A stretch of 64,000 nt of DNA, taken from the NCBI GenBank assembly GCA_030522415.1, contig CM060107.1:51402307-51466306 (forward strand), read 5' to 3'. Shown one piece after another: positions 27,681 to 39,711 of this stretch. Below the pieces are notes generated by a model that was given only the letters and a program-made list of their open reading frames with translations, was not told the origin of the DNA and did no database searches. This DNA comes from Channallabes apus. Lineage: Eukaryota; Chordata; Actinopteri; Siluriformes; Clariidae. The position numbers and the translations under genes are program-made. Position 1 is the first letter of the stretch. Every line of letters starts with the position of its first letter.

Positions 27681-28570
27681 ATAGCTTCCAATACTTCCCC
27701 TTATCAATCCAATTCATGTTATAGCCTAATACACTACTACAGTATGTCTCTGAATTATTGCTTCCTCCTTTTCTGTTAACAGGTCAACAACCATTCACAT
27801 CGTTAGTAACTTAATATTAATTTAAATTTCATATTTCTTTATATCAATAGGAATGACAGCACTTTAGTGGTGTGTGGAACATTACTGTCAAAGACATCTA
27901 TGCAATACTGCAACACTTCTCTTTATGTGTGTTCTGAACGTTAGGCAACATTCACATGATGTGATTAAATTGGTTGAACAACTTTACACCTCAGTCACAA
28001 CGGGCCACGTGAGCCTGTCTATTACCATGTAACATAATTGTGACTGGAATTTTGGGGGGCTTCGTTAACCCTCATGTTCTGTCTGTTTGTGGCTCCCACT
28101 CATAATGTTCCTGGGCACTTTTGACTGGATCATTTTATTTCATTATAAATCCACAATAATGCAAATATTATCACCCAGTGTTGTATTAGATCTTTTTATC
28201 AACTTGAGCGCTTGTGAACATTACAAGTTTTGAACTTGTATTTGCTGTTTATGTCCTACAGGCCTCATTTACCTGAGCTCAAACCACTCATTGTTTTAGG
28301 GGATAAAAGCATTATATAATATTTTGACTGTAACAAATACTAAGATGAAACCTATTTCACTATTTATCATATCATTTAAGTGACCAAAGTCACTTAAAAA
28401 AAAAGTTTCGTACAATTTTTAAAATTGTGGTATAAAATAACAACTTTTGTGTTTCCGATTAAAATTATCAGATATTATTTATTTATTTAAAACAAAAGCC
28501 CAAATGTACACAGGGAAAAATTAACTATATTACAAATATAATGCTTGACCCATACACTGTATAAACATAT
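27681..28570. other. no recognisable gene
   Basis: AT-rich host flank after the 5' LTR. No ORF, repeat family or RNA is recognised. Confidence 0.5.
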
Positions 28571-28577
28571 TTACTAT

Positions 28578-29182
28578 TGGCGCTTTTCCACTGCATAGTA
28601 CGGCACAGCATGGTTCAGTACAGCTTATTTTGGTTCGGCTCAGTTCGGCTCGGTTTGCGCTTCCACTGCAGTTTAGTAACGCTTTAGAGTGGGCTGGATT
28701 ATTCACGTGTCGTTTTAGTTGTGGTGCCTCTACTGCCGTGACATGATCGTAAACACGCCACAAACAAACACACAACAATGGAACATATCGATGGAATGGT
28801 GTTCTTCATTCTCGGCATGTGGATGATTTTAACAGCAAGACGAAGGAGTTTGTTTCAAAAGAGGCTGATGGTAGCCAAAGAAAATTTTTTCGTTAATATA
28901 AAAAGGTGCGTTCGATCCTTTGCTGGCTGTTCTAAATATAGCAGTTCTGTTGTGTCTCGTGTCGCAAGCTCACTGACGCAGTAATGATGATTTTCTCCGG
29001 CCAATCAGTGACCAGCAGAGTTTACACATCACGTTTTGGTAATGGTTCGGCGCGCTTGGAACCTCGGCTGAGGTGGTACTAAAAAAAGGACCAGGTACCA
29101 GGTACTGTTCCCAGTGGAAAACCCCCCAAAAGTGAGCTGAACTGAACCGTGTCGTGCCGTACTATGTAGTGAAAAAGCGCCA
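28578..29182. mobile_element. 605-bp MITE with 3-bp duplication
   Basis: Terminal inverted repeats begin TGGCGCTTTT(C/T)CACT and agree at 27 of the first 29 positions; both ends are flanked by TAT. The next 60 bp of each arm are also inverted-repeat-like (GGTTCGG/GGCTCAG variations). A 3-bp duplication suggests a PIF/Harbinger-type non-autonomous element; the family is not certain. A 68-codon ORF inside (28778-28984) has no motif and is probably chance. Confidence 0.75.
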
Positions 29183-29339
29183 TATTTAAAAGTAGCCCTG
29201 CTTTTATTCCTAAGACTCCCGCACAGTGCCCAAGATTTTTTTCAGGAACACTGATCAGCCGATTTGCCTGTGTAAACTTGCATGTTCCATGCATAACATG
29301 TCTTCACATCACATGCTGCCCATATTTTTCATACTACAC

Positions 29340-29922
29340 TAAGATTGTTTGTTTGGTATATACTGTTTAAATGGCACCATCTCCTAAAACCGATGACTTG
29401 CTCATCAACAGTGATGTCAGGACCTGGTTTGTAAATGAGAGACAGGTGCTCCAACCACTTCTGCTAAACTTCTCAGCCTGTCTCGTTAACTTTGGTCTGT
29501 ACAGTACTTGTGTGGTGGTCAACAAAGCAAATCACACATGACAGGATATGGAAGGTCTGAACAGACACTGTAGCGTGAAAAATTGCTCACAATTGTGTTC
29601 ACACCTCATATGCTTTGCGGGATATGTAGACACCACACAAAATCAACACACCCACAAAGACTTCAATATTCACCGGGTTTACCTCTTTCTGGGTGTTTCC
29701 CTAAACTCTTCTACCCTTTAGGTTTGTCATGTTCATGACAACAATGGAGTCCGTAAAAAAAAGTTGAAAACAGGACTCGATGTCATTCACTCGATGTAAT
29801 TTTTTTGGACAGTAAGAAGACCACAACCTCAGCTGGGTCTTTTTCCTCATCAGTGTCAGAGGCTTACTCCTCTGGTTATACTCTGTGTTATCCTCAGCCT
29901 CTAAACACTCCGCACTGTCAAC
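29340..29922 (-). pseudogene. piggyBac-type transposase remnant, main part
   Basis: Minus-strand fragments in changing frames match piggyBac transposases in order: an acidic N-terminal stretch (about 29815-29920), a FQLFFTDSIV block, EVFVGVLILCGVYISRKA near 29615-29665, and KWLEHLSLIYKPGPDITVDEQ followed by GFRR near 29370-29465 (the VDEQ motif holds a catalytic Asp). Stops and frameshifts are present and the C-terminal half is missing. Its first codons lie on the other side of the Harbinger insertion, at 31416-31488. Confidence 0.75.
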
Positions 29923-30485
29923 CTGGGGTGCGTTTCCCGTACAACTATGTAGCTCTTTGCTTAACCACCATAGTACGATGCAACGTTGAAGAAAATAACT
30001 AACTAGTCACAAGTGTTTCCCAAAACCATAGTACCTGTGTCGCACTTCCATGGTTAGAACTTTGTTGGTTTGAACCGTCGTTCTTCTTCTTCTTCGATAC
30101 AATGGCGGAGTAGTGCAATAGGCACATATCGCCCCCTACTGTATAGTGTGTTTATTTTTTCTCTCTCTCTCTTCGGCTCGCATTCAATGCGCTTTCGCAG
30201 TGACGTAACGTAGAAGTGGTGTAATAATGTCACAAACGCAACATTTTTCATTTTTCAATATTTCATTTGAACTCATTTTTTATTTGGTATTGATACATCA
30301 GTACAATTAAAATAAAAAAAATGATGGGTTTTGAAAACGCTGGGATTGTGTTGTGAACACCTGTTACCCATTTTGCTCAATATTATTTCCTATATAAGTC
30401 CCTTTACATACAGCCATGGTTTAATGAGAGTTGACGTGAAAAAAATTACACGAAAACCACAATTTACTAAAAAAAAAAAAAAAAA

Positions 30486-30622
30486 AAAGAGCTTGCAGTT
30501 ACAAATTCGGACAAAAAATTGGAATGCAATCGCACAAAAAATGTATGCTTCTGGGAATGGGTATGAGAGAAGCCCAGAGGAAGTCAGAAACAAGTGGAGG
30601 GACTTTGCAAGTGTGACCAACT
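30486..30622 (+). pseudogene. Harbinger Myb/SANT-like DNA-binding fragment
   Basis: The frame contains NWNAIAQKMYASGNGYERS followed by PEEVRNKWRDF, the pattern of the third helix of a Myb/SANT or MADF-like domain in Harbinger accessory proteins. It is preceded by a poly-A run and cut off at about 30622 by a tRNA-like SINE head. Confidence 0.6.
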
Positions 30623-30624
30623 TG

Positions 30625-30694
30625 TGGCTCAGCGGTAGCTGTGCTGCTTACCGTGTGGACGGCCCGGGTTCGATTCCCAGCCAGTGCCCAAACT
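30625..30694 (+). repeat. tRNA-Gly-like SINE head
   Basis: TGGCTCAGCGG (A-box-like) and GGTTCGATTCC (perfect B box) followed by CAGCCAGTGCCC, the same tail as at 35838 and 7511. It interrupts the Myb-like frame. Confidence 0.65.
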
Positions 30695-31415
30695 CCAGTT
30701 TGTTGATTTATTTGGGTACATTCATTGAATATATATTGAGTAATATTTTAAATAGGCTTACATATATTGAGTAATATTTTAAATAGGCTTACACTATGGT
30801 AGTGCATACATTTTACAATTTCTTAGTGCTTAACACTTTGTGCACTGTATAACATTCAGATAACATTCATTATAAGTGAAAACCTCTAACATAATACTAC
30901 AAATATTGTTATGAGACATTTCTCTTTGGGTATGTTTAAAGATACTCAGTTAAAAACTCACTTTTTCTTCGCACAAACAAAACCAAGGCTGTGTTCCAAC
31001 CGGCATAAATAATGCTTCTGTAGGGCACTTCGAAGGGAGAATAATTGCGATGGTACTGCTGTTATATCGCTTAAAGTGAATTTGTAATAAAAATAACCGA
31101 AAAATTAATAACCTAATATCTGAGCAATAAAACATTAAGTTTTCCAAATCGCTCAACGTGGTTGGGAATTTTTTTTAGAAACTAATAGGGTGTAGGGTCG
31201 TTAACTGTGAATAGAACACACCCAGCCGCGGCAAGGAACTATGCTTCTAACCACAGGTCGAAGGCTGTAGTTTCAACCACGTAAGTTTGCGACGCTGTTT
31301 GCGAATGTTCGTTTGAACTATGGTTTCGGGAAACACCTAGTTGTTGAACTATGTTGGTAACGACAGAACTTGTGACCATAGTTGGCTAACGATGCTTTTG
31401 GGAAACGCACCCCTG

Positions 31416-31488
31416 CCTAGTTCCTCCTGATCACTGTCGATGTTAAATATAATTCCACAGCTTCATGTGCAGTATATCTCCTGGCCAT
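31416..31488 (-). pseudogene. piggyBac-type transposase remnant, N-terminal codons
   Basis: ATG at 31488 followed by MARRYTAHEAVEL and an acidic stretch, typical of a piggyBac N-terminus; the frame is interrupted by the Harbinger CTG target site. It continues at 29922 on the far side of the insertion. Confidence 0.6.
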
Positions 31489-31794
31489 TATGATGCCACA
31501 AACTAAACTGTGAGAAAGGCATCAAAAACCTGTACATACAGTATCAGAGCTGCAAGAATGTTGCATGAATGTTGACAATGTTGCAGTTTTGTTTTTCAGC
31601 AAGTGTGGTAAAAATTGTTGTTGATTCCTGTGCAGGTTGCCATGGATGCCAAAAAGGGGCATAAGTGTGTGTGTGTGTCTGCTCAACGGCAGCTTCATGT
31701 TTAGGTGTGAGAAAGGAGTGTGGAAACGTGATGGAACTCTGCTTTATACACCAATTGTAGTCTTACCCAATCATTTCCAATGACCGATAATTTT

Positions 31795-32460
31795 TGAGGT
31801 GGAAAAAGGGGAGGTAGAGGAGGCCGAGGAGGCCGTGGAAGAGATAGACGAGGTCTGCAGGGTGAGAGCGCACTCTGTAGATCTGGACATTGTTATTATT
31901 GTAATAAAGAAGGTCATTGGGTTCGTGAATGTCGCACTAGGGCCCGAGATGAGGGATATGGTGGACAAAATGTGTATAACCAATTGAATGATGGTCAGTG
32001 GCATGATTCTAATGAGGTGTCCTAATCCTTCCCAGCAGCTGCCGCAGAGAGTGCAACAACAAAAACAACAACGACAACAACAATATAGACCCAATCCCTT
32101 CTCAGGGATGCAGGTGGGAGTATACGTATGATGCATAGGGATGCCCGCAGAGTTCCAGCCCCGCGATGTTACTTTGTACTTTGGAGTCACCTCAGGTTAA
32201 TGAGTTGCCCTTCATTGAATTGTTATAGATGGTTCCGTATTCGTCGTCTTTGGGTCGTGATTATGAGGGACCGCTCTCGAATAAAAGGATCGGCACTGTG
32301 GGAATTTAAGGGGTTGCTCAACAAAATTATTTCACTCCTCTGTTACGTTTAGATAAGGGAATTCATTTCTCTCACTGTTTTGTCTGTATGCCTGATTTTC
32401 CTTTTAATCTGTTAGGTTGCGATTTAATGAGCAGGCTACACGTCTTTGACTTTTTCTGGC
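31795..32460 (+). pseudogene. decayed retroviral gag nucleocapsid / protease fragment
   Basis: A Gly/Arg-rich stretch ([12 protein letters not shown] type) precedes a CYYCNKEGHWVREC zinc knuckle at 31885-31930, then a stop and a Gln-rich segment. Near 32390-32450 the frame reads PFNLLGCDLMSRLHVF, the C-terminal part of a retroviral protease. This differs from the 11-27 kb provirus and from the Sushi elements, so it is a third, older retroviral relic. It ends where the Sushi remnant begins. Confidence 0.65.
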
Positions 32461-32487
32461 GCGGAACTCACTGTTGAAGTGCCCGAT

Positions 32488-34556
32488 ACAGGCATTTGTT
32501 TTGATCCCTCGTCATGCTAAAATAAGGGCGTTAGCGGAGTGGCCCACTCCTGACTCTCGGAAGGCGCTGCAGCGGTTCCTGGGGTTGGCCAACTTTTATC
32601 GGCGCTTTATTCGGAACTTCAGTCAGATGGCTGCACCCTTAACAGCGCTCACCTCTCCAAAGGTACTGTTCAAATGGGGTAATGAGGGCCAGGAGGCCTT
32701 TGATAAATTAAAGTCCCGGTTTGTCTCTGCTCCTGTCTTGTCTACTCCAGATCCTGAACGACAGTTTATTGTTGAGGTAGACGCTTCCGATGTTAGTGTA
32801 GGTGCGGTCCTGTCACAACGCTCTGTTCGGGATGGGAAGGTGCATCCATGCGCCTTCTTCTCCCACCGCCTGAGCCCCACTGAGTGGAACTACGACATAG
32901 GTAATCGGGAGCTGTTGGCAGTCAGACTGGCTTTGGGTGAGTGGCGTCACTGGCTGGAGGGCGCAGTTCAACCATTCGTGGTCTGGACCGACCACAAAAA
33001 TCTAGAATACATCAATTTGGCTAGGAGTTTAAATTCTAGACAGGCCCGCTGGTCCCTTTTCTTTAGCCGATTTAACTTTACCCTCTCCTACAGGCCTGGG
33101 TCAGTTTGAGAACCCCGAGCGGGAGGCCTCTACTGACACCATCCTGCCCAAAGGCATGGTGGTGGCCACACTCGTATGGGATGTCGAGAGGGAGGTTCAG
33201 GAGGCTCTGTGTAAGTGCCGCATACCCAGAGGGGTTCCAGTGGGCAAACTGTATGTCCCCTTGATACTGCGCTCTAAGGTTATCCAGTGGGGTCACTCAT
33301 CCAGACTAGTTTGTCACTCAGGAGTTCGGAGATCGCTGGCCTCCATCCGTCAGCGATTCTGGTGGCCCTCCATGGCCAAGGATGTCAGGCAGTTTGTGGC
33401 AGCTTGCTCAGTTTGCACCCAGAACAAGAGATCATCCTCGCCTCCCGTTGGTCTGCTTCGGCCATTACCCATCCCGCCCGCCCGTGGTCACACCTAGCGC
33501 TCGATTTTGTCACTGGCCTTCCCGAGTCGAGGGGCAATACCGTCATTCTCACGGTGGTGGACTGCTTCTCCAAAGCTGCCCACTTCTTCCCTCTCCCCAA
33601 GCTCCCCTCTGCCAAAGAGACTGCTCAGGTGGTGGTTGACCACGTATTCACGATTCATGGAAGACCGGATTCATGGTCTTCAGGTTGACGTGGTCTCCGA
33701 TAGGGGCCCACAGTTTGTCTCTAGATTTTGGAGGGAAATTTGCCGACAGATCGGGGCCTCAATGAGTCTGTCATCTGGATTCCATTCCCAGACCAATGGG
33801 GAGTCTGAGCGGGCTAACCAGGATTTGGAACGTGCTCTCCGCTGCCTGGCATCCCATAATCCAACTTCCTGGTGTCAACAGCTGTCCTGGGTAGAGTATG
33901 CCCATAATACTCTACCAGTTTCTGCCACAGGTATGTCACCATTTCAGTGTTCTGTTGGCTATCAACCCCCTTTGTTCCCTTCACAGGAACCCGAAGCGGC
34001 GGTCCCGTCTGCCTTGGCTTTCGTTCAACGTTTGCTGGCGCACTTGGAGAAAAGCTAAGAAGGCCTTGGCCTGGGCTAGTAGACGGACCAAACACCGCGG
34101 CCGATTGCCACCAGACTCCTGACCCTAACTATGTCTGTGGCCAAAGAGTATGGCTTTCTACCAAGGACTTGCCTCTCAAGGTAACCTCCCGCAAGTTGGC
34201 TCCCAAGTTCATTGGCCCGTACCAGATCACAAAGGTCTTGAACCCAGTGGCGATTCGGCTCAAGCTTCCTTCCACGCTTGGTTGGGTAAACCCAGTATTT
34301 CATGTTTCTAAGGTTAAACCTGTGTATTCATCCCCTCTTGTTCTTTCTGCCCCGACCCCCCCTCCCCCCTGTCTAGTGGATGGCTCCCCAGTATACACTG
34401 TTAGGAGGTTGCTGGACGTCTGTCGCAGAGGTCAGGGTTTTTAGTACTTAGTGGACTGGGAGGGCTATGGTCCAGAGGAGAGGAGTTGGATTCCGGCCCG
34501 GGATGTTCTGGATCGGGCACTGGTCGAGGACCTCCGTCGACGACGAGGTGAGCCCC
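32488..34556 (+). pseudogene. Sushi-type chromovirus pol remnant
   Basis: RT end ([20 protein letters not shown]), RNase H ([18 protein letters not shown]), integrase zinc finger and core ([32 protein letters not shown]) and a chromodomain ([13 protein letters not shown] at 34450) occur in order but in several frames with stops. Protease and most of RT are missing: a 24-bp piece matching the LTR (CATTTGTTTTGATCCCTCG, 32492) is joined straight onto RT. Close to the intact pol at 45815-49216 but a different copy and subfamily. Confidence 0.88.
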
Positions 34557-34571
34557 TCCCTGGGGGGGGAC

Positions 34572-35364
34572 TGTCAAACCCTGGTCTGATCTCTAAAATT
34601 ATTTGCTTTTTGGTTTTCTTCCCCCTTGTATTCCGTGTTGTTTACATGTCTATTCAAGCACATGGCATTTGTTTTGATCCCTCGCCATGTGTCTGTGTCT
34701 CTGTGACATCACCACCATCCCTCCCACTTCCTCGTTACTACTCTATCAAGATAATTTCACTCACCTGTTCCCCTCATTTTCATTGTAATCATCCACCCTA
34801 TTTATTCACTCCTGTCTGTTCTTCTGTGTCAGATCGTTGTTCCATGTTTCCAGCCGTCTGCCCGTTTTGTGTCCTGTCCAGCTCGGTATATGTTGTTCCC
34901 TATTTTTGGCTCCAAGTCAGTATCCCCCAGTTTTTTTCCCACCCTATTTTTCCCCCTGTCTCGGGGTTTGTTTCTTTTCTCTTTCATTCAGGCCGGGTCC
35001 TGTTTTCTCAGTTTGCACTGCTCTGCAGTTTCCCGTCCTGAGATCGGCCTGCTCTTGCTCTTCTTCGCGGCCGTGCAGTTCAGCCGACTTTGGCCCTGTC
35101 GCCCTCTGCTGTCTGCTGAAGGAACTACAGCCACGTCACTTAGTCAAGACCTTTTTCCCCTCTTCGGAGTGGTTTTTGTTTTGTTTGTTTTTTGACGCTG
35201 GGGCTCCTGTGTTTTTGCTCAAAAGAGAACAGTTCAGTTTGTTTCTATTTTGTTTTGTTTTTGTTCTTTAATTTATTTATTTTTTGTCTGAACCAAGGCT
35301 TCCCGTCAACAAATAAAAGACCTTGAAGGAGACCTGCATTTGTGTCCGTTCTGATTCCCTGACA
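34572..35364 (+). repeat. LTR of a Sushi-type element (793 bp)
   Basis: Starts TGTCAAACCC right after a G-rich tract (34562-34569, polypurine tract) and ends CCCTGACA. A TATTTAT at about 34798 lies 29 nt before GTCAGATCGTT, which is complementary at 10 of 11 positions to the segment just after the LTR (35366-35376). Confidence 0.82.
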
Positions 35365-35380
35365 GAATGATCTGACCAGT

Positions 35381-35790
35381 ATGGACACAGTAGGTCCAGA
35401 CCCTATCAGATCAGTGGTAGCCCATCAGGGGGTGTTCCTAGGCCAGCATGAGACCTGGTTGACCAGCACCACGAGAGAGGTCGACTTCCTCGCAAACCAA
35501 GTGGCAGACCTTACTGCTCGCCTTCAGGAACTCCAGCGAGAGAGCGGCCAAGCAGGCTCGGCCCACCTCTTATCACGTCATGAGCAGGAACCCCGCTGCA
35601 ACAACCCACCTCCCATGGGGATCCCAACTCCTGTCGAGCCTTCCTGACACAATGTGCAGTAGTGTTCACCCTCCAGCCACGCACGTTCGCAGCAGAAGAG
35701 ACAAGGGTGGCATTCGTCCTGACTCTCCTTAAGGGCAAAGCTGGTGAATGGGGAACATCTGTCTGGGAGTCCAGAGTCCAACCCTCCCAT
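35381..35790 (+). pseudogene. Sushi-type gag fragment downstream of the LTR
   Basis: ATG at 35381 directly after the primer site. The frame has a coiled coil (REVDFLANQVADLTARLQEL) like the Gag start of the intact element, then a broken capsid-like block (VAFVLTLLKGKAGEWGTSVW at 35707-35765). It is truncated at a SINE head. Confidence 0.75.
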
Positions 35791-35837
35791 TTTATCCAGG
35801 CTTCGGATCGGTACTGCATCCAGTGGCTAAGATTCGG

Positions 35838-35902
35838 GCACTGGCTGGGAATCGAACCCGGGCCTTTCGCATAGCAGGCGAGACACCTACCACTCAAATT
35901 CA
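35838..35902 (-). repeat. tRNA-Gly-like SINE head
   Basis: Minus strand GAGTGGTAGGTGTCTCGCCT then GGCCCGGGTTCGATTCCCAG and CCAGTGCCC: very close to tRNA-Gly(GCC) from D-arm to T-arm, 5' acceptor strand lost. Confidence 0.65.
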
Positions 35903-36600
35903 TACCTTAAACATTAGATATAAAAACTTTTCAACTCCAAATGCAAAAGCAAATGTTTTACTTTGCAATAGAAATTCAACATTTTAATCAAATTCCATCC
36001 TCATGCATGAACATCTTGCCATTAGCTTTAAAAGAAAGTCATACAATATGTATAACCTGCAAAAATATACAACAGAACAGTTTTCTGCCCTTACACAAAA
36101 ATAAATACTGTATACAGTACATGAAAATTTGAAATCCTATACTGCAGTGTAAACCTGCTAAACAAAGAATGCATTGCAACGGCTCCTTTCATTACTGTTT
36201 TAAAATGGTGGCACGCACTCGTTTTCAACTTTAAATCCACTATTAATTGTAGTATTTCATGTAAAACATTAAATAATCTGACATGGCATGATAGACTAAA
36301 TGTTGACTAGTATTATAGTACAGATTTTCCTGTACTGACTTCAACTATTTTATTTGAGTTAATGGAAGTCAAAACACTTAAGTTTTAAATTGAATGAACT
36401 ATTAAACAATTTCATTTTTAATAAGTTTAAAAATAAATTTGTTATACTGTTACGGAAGTTAGGTGTGGATAGTTTTGGACTATTTTTGAAAAATTTATAA
36501 TATTTAAAAAACTGATTAAGACATTAATTTTTTCTGGATAAATTAATTGATATTGTTTTGTACACAAGAAATAGTAAAGCAGATTCTTGTGATCATGACC
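35903..36600. other. AT-rich intron-like sequence
   Basis: No exon found; a cytoplasmic-tail exon of the receptor was looked for here and not seen. The part from 36470 matches 57650-57800 of the decayed paralogue. Confidence 0.5.
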
Positions 36601-36615
36601 TTATCAGCTTTTATC

Positions 36616-36618
<3 letters not shown>

Positions 36619-36688
<70 letters not shown>

Positions 36689-36690
36689 AC
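36619..36690. repeat. (GT)n microsatellite
   Basis: About 34 GT units. The paralogous intron at 58402-58465 carries the same microsatellite at the same place relative to the transmembrane exon. Confidence 0.97.
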
Positions 36691-36807
36691 GAGTGTGTGA
36701 GAATGTGTGCACGAGTGTGTGCATAGAAAAATGTGTTACTAGGTAAAAACGAATGAAAACCCTTATAGTTCGATGGGAAGAGTTTGAATGTATGAAAGAG
36801 TGTGTAC

Positions 36808-36897
36808 CTTTCCTTCTGGTTCTCCAATAGACCACAGCTACAGTGATGTGCAGAAAGATCACAGTCACCACAGCGAAGGGGACAAAGGGAAGAGACC
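36808..36897 (-). CDS. transmembrane exon of the V-set Ig receptor
   Basis: 90-nt exon between a CTCTCTAG acceptor and an AAAG/GTACAC donor, phase 1 at both ends. It encodes SLPFVPFAVVTVIFLHITVA followed by VVYWRTRRK, one membrane span with a basic stop-transfer end. It lies downstream of the stalk exons at 39217 and 39395 with a Tc1 element in the intervening intron. No charged residue is seen in the span, so signalling would depend on a cytoplasmic tail that I did not find in the window. The paralogue at 58524-58631 is 18 nt longer. Confidence 0.78.
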
Positions 36898-36972
36898 CTA
36901 GAGAGTTTTTATTAATATCAGTATTAGATTGGAAAATTATAGATTAGAAAATTACTTTAACAGAAGTAATTA

Positions 36973-38602
<1,630 letters not shown>

Positions 38603-38696
38603 TATATAGGAGATGAGAGAACATTGCATCCTGTATGTCACAGTGAATCAATGCATTAAATTTTAAGATTTTTCAAAGAAACAGCTATTGTTTATG

Positions 38697-39056
38697 CCCA
38701 ATCACTCTCACTCACTCATCTTCTATACCGCTTTATTCTGCATTCAGGGTCGCAGGGACCTGGAGCCTATCCCAGGATGCTTAGGGCACGAGGCAGGGTA
38801 CACCCTGGACAGGATGCCAATCCATCGCAGTGCACACACACATACAGTACACACACTCACACACTACAGGAAATTTGGGAACGCCAATTAGCCTAACCTG
38901 CATGTCTTTGGACTGTGGGAGAGTACCCGGAGGAAACCCACCAAGAACCATGAGAACATGCAAAGTCCATGCACAGAGACGAGAATCGAGCCTGGCCGGG
39001 AATCGAACCCGGAACCTGGAGGTGCAAGGCGACAGTGCTAACCACTACACAGCCGT
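38697..39056 (-). repeat. DANA/Mermaid-like tRNA SINE
   Basis: Minus strand starts with a tRNA-like head (TAGTGGTTAGCACTGTCGCC, then GGGTTCGATTCCCGG), continues with the conserved GTTTCCTCCGGGTAC and GTCCAAAGACATGCAGGTTA blocks and a (GT)n stretch, and ends near TAAAGCGGTATAGAAGATGA. Same family as 57901-58253. Confidence 0.88.
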
Positions 39057-39216
39057 GTATATTATATATGAAGTTTTAGTACTGTATCTAAAAGTCTGGA
39101 TCATAAATAGAGTGTAAATATAATTTTAAAAGAGAAGTTTGAGAAGAACAACAACAACAACAAAAACATGAATAATTAAACCATTAATGAAATAAATGCA
39201 GTGAATTGATCATTAC

Positions 39217-39288
39217 CTTTTCCAGGTTTTTCCGAGTGCGGATTTGTTTTGTCATTCACCACCAGGATTGGTTCTGTAGGTGTGACAT
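39217..39288 (-). CDS. stalk exon 2 of the V-set Ig receptor
   Basis: 72-nt phase-1/phase-1 exon, acceptor TTTTGTAG and donor AAAAG/GTAATG. Encodes VTPTEPILVVNDKTNPHSEK, a short extended hydrophilic linker between Ig domains and membrane. Paralogue at 59014-59084. Confidence 0.7.
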
Positions 39289-39394
39289 CTACAAAAATGT
39301 GAAATTTTTTAAGAACTGTGTTTTGCTCCAAGCTGATGCGTCAGCCTGCACTCACTATCCTACTATAACTGTGTGTTACAGTGGTGTGTAGTAC

Positions 39395-39448
39395 CTCGTT
39401 TGGAAGTTTTCATTTTTGGTCTTGATGTTAATTGTCTTTTTGTGGCTT
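39395..39448 (-). CDS. stalk exon 1 of the V-set Ig receptor
   Basis: 54-nt exon, acceptor TTTTTGCAG, donor CGAG/GTACTA, phase 1 at both ends. Encodes a basic Ser/Thr/Lys linker (ATKRQLTSRPKMKTSKR). Paralogue at 59113-59169. Confidence 0.68.
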
Positions 39449-39711
39449 CTGCAAAAATATTTAATCTTTTGTGAATATATCCGGGCATCAAAGTTACAGC
39501 AGCTCAGAAGACATTCAGATAATCCATAACCACAGACATAAACACAAACAAACAATATTCCATGTACTTCAATAGACACTAGAGCCAGCTTCACATACTT
39601 CATATAAATGAGATCAGTTTAACTTTTACTCTGACTTTTACCTTATACTACTTTTAACCTGTCATGAGATTATCACTGAAGTAGCGTTGTGTATAAAAAT
39701 TAATCATTTAC

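Larger units (their letters stand above)
29926..31412. mobile_element. PIF/Harbinger element inserted in the piggyBac gene
   Basis: Perfect 13-bp terminal inverted repeats (GGGTGCGTTTCCC) flanked on both sides by CTG (29923-29925 and 31413-31415), the 3-bp duplication typical of PIF/Harbinger. The subterminal parts are also inverted (ACCATAGT words). Inside is a Myb/SANT-like fragment, as expected for the second protein of Harbinger elements; no nuclease ORF remains. Confidence 0.88.

Noticed and set aside
28778..28984. 68-codon ORF inside the MITE
   Set aside because: No domain or family similarity, and no expression signals; probably chance.
31771..32190. 139-codon minus-strand ORF rich in Cys and Ser
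   Set aside because: It is the complement of the Gly/Arg- and Gln-rich retroviral nucleocapsid scrap, which explains its composition.
36543..36871. ORFs with His-Thr or Cys-Val runs
   Set aside because: They are translations of the (GT)n microsatellite; only the splice-bounded transmembrane exon 36808-36897 is supported.
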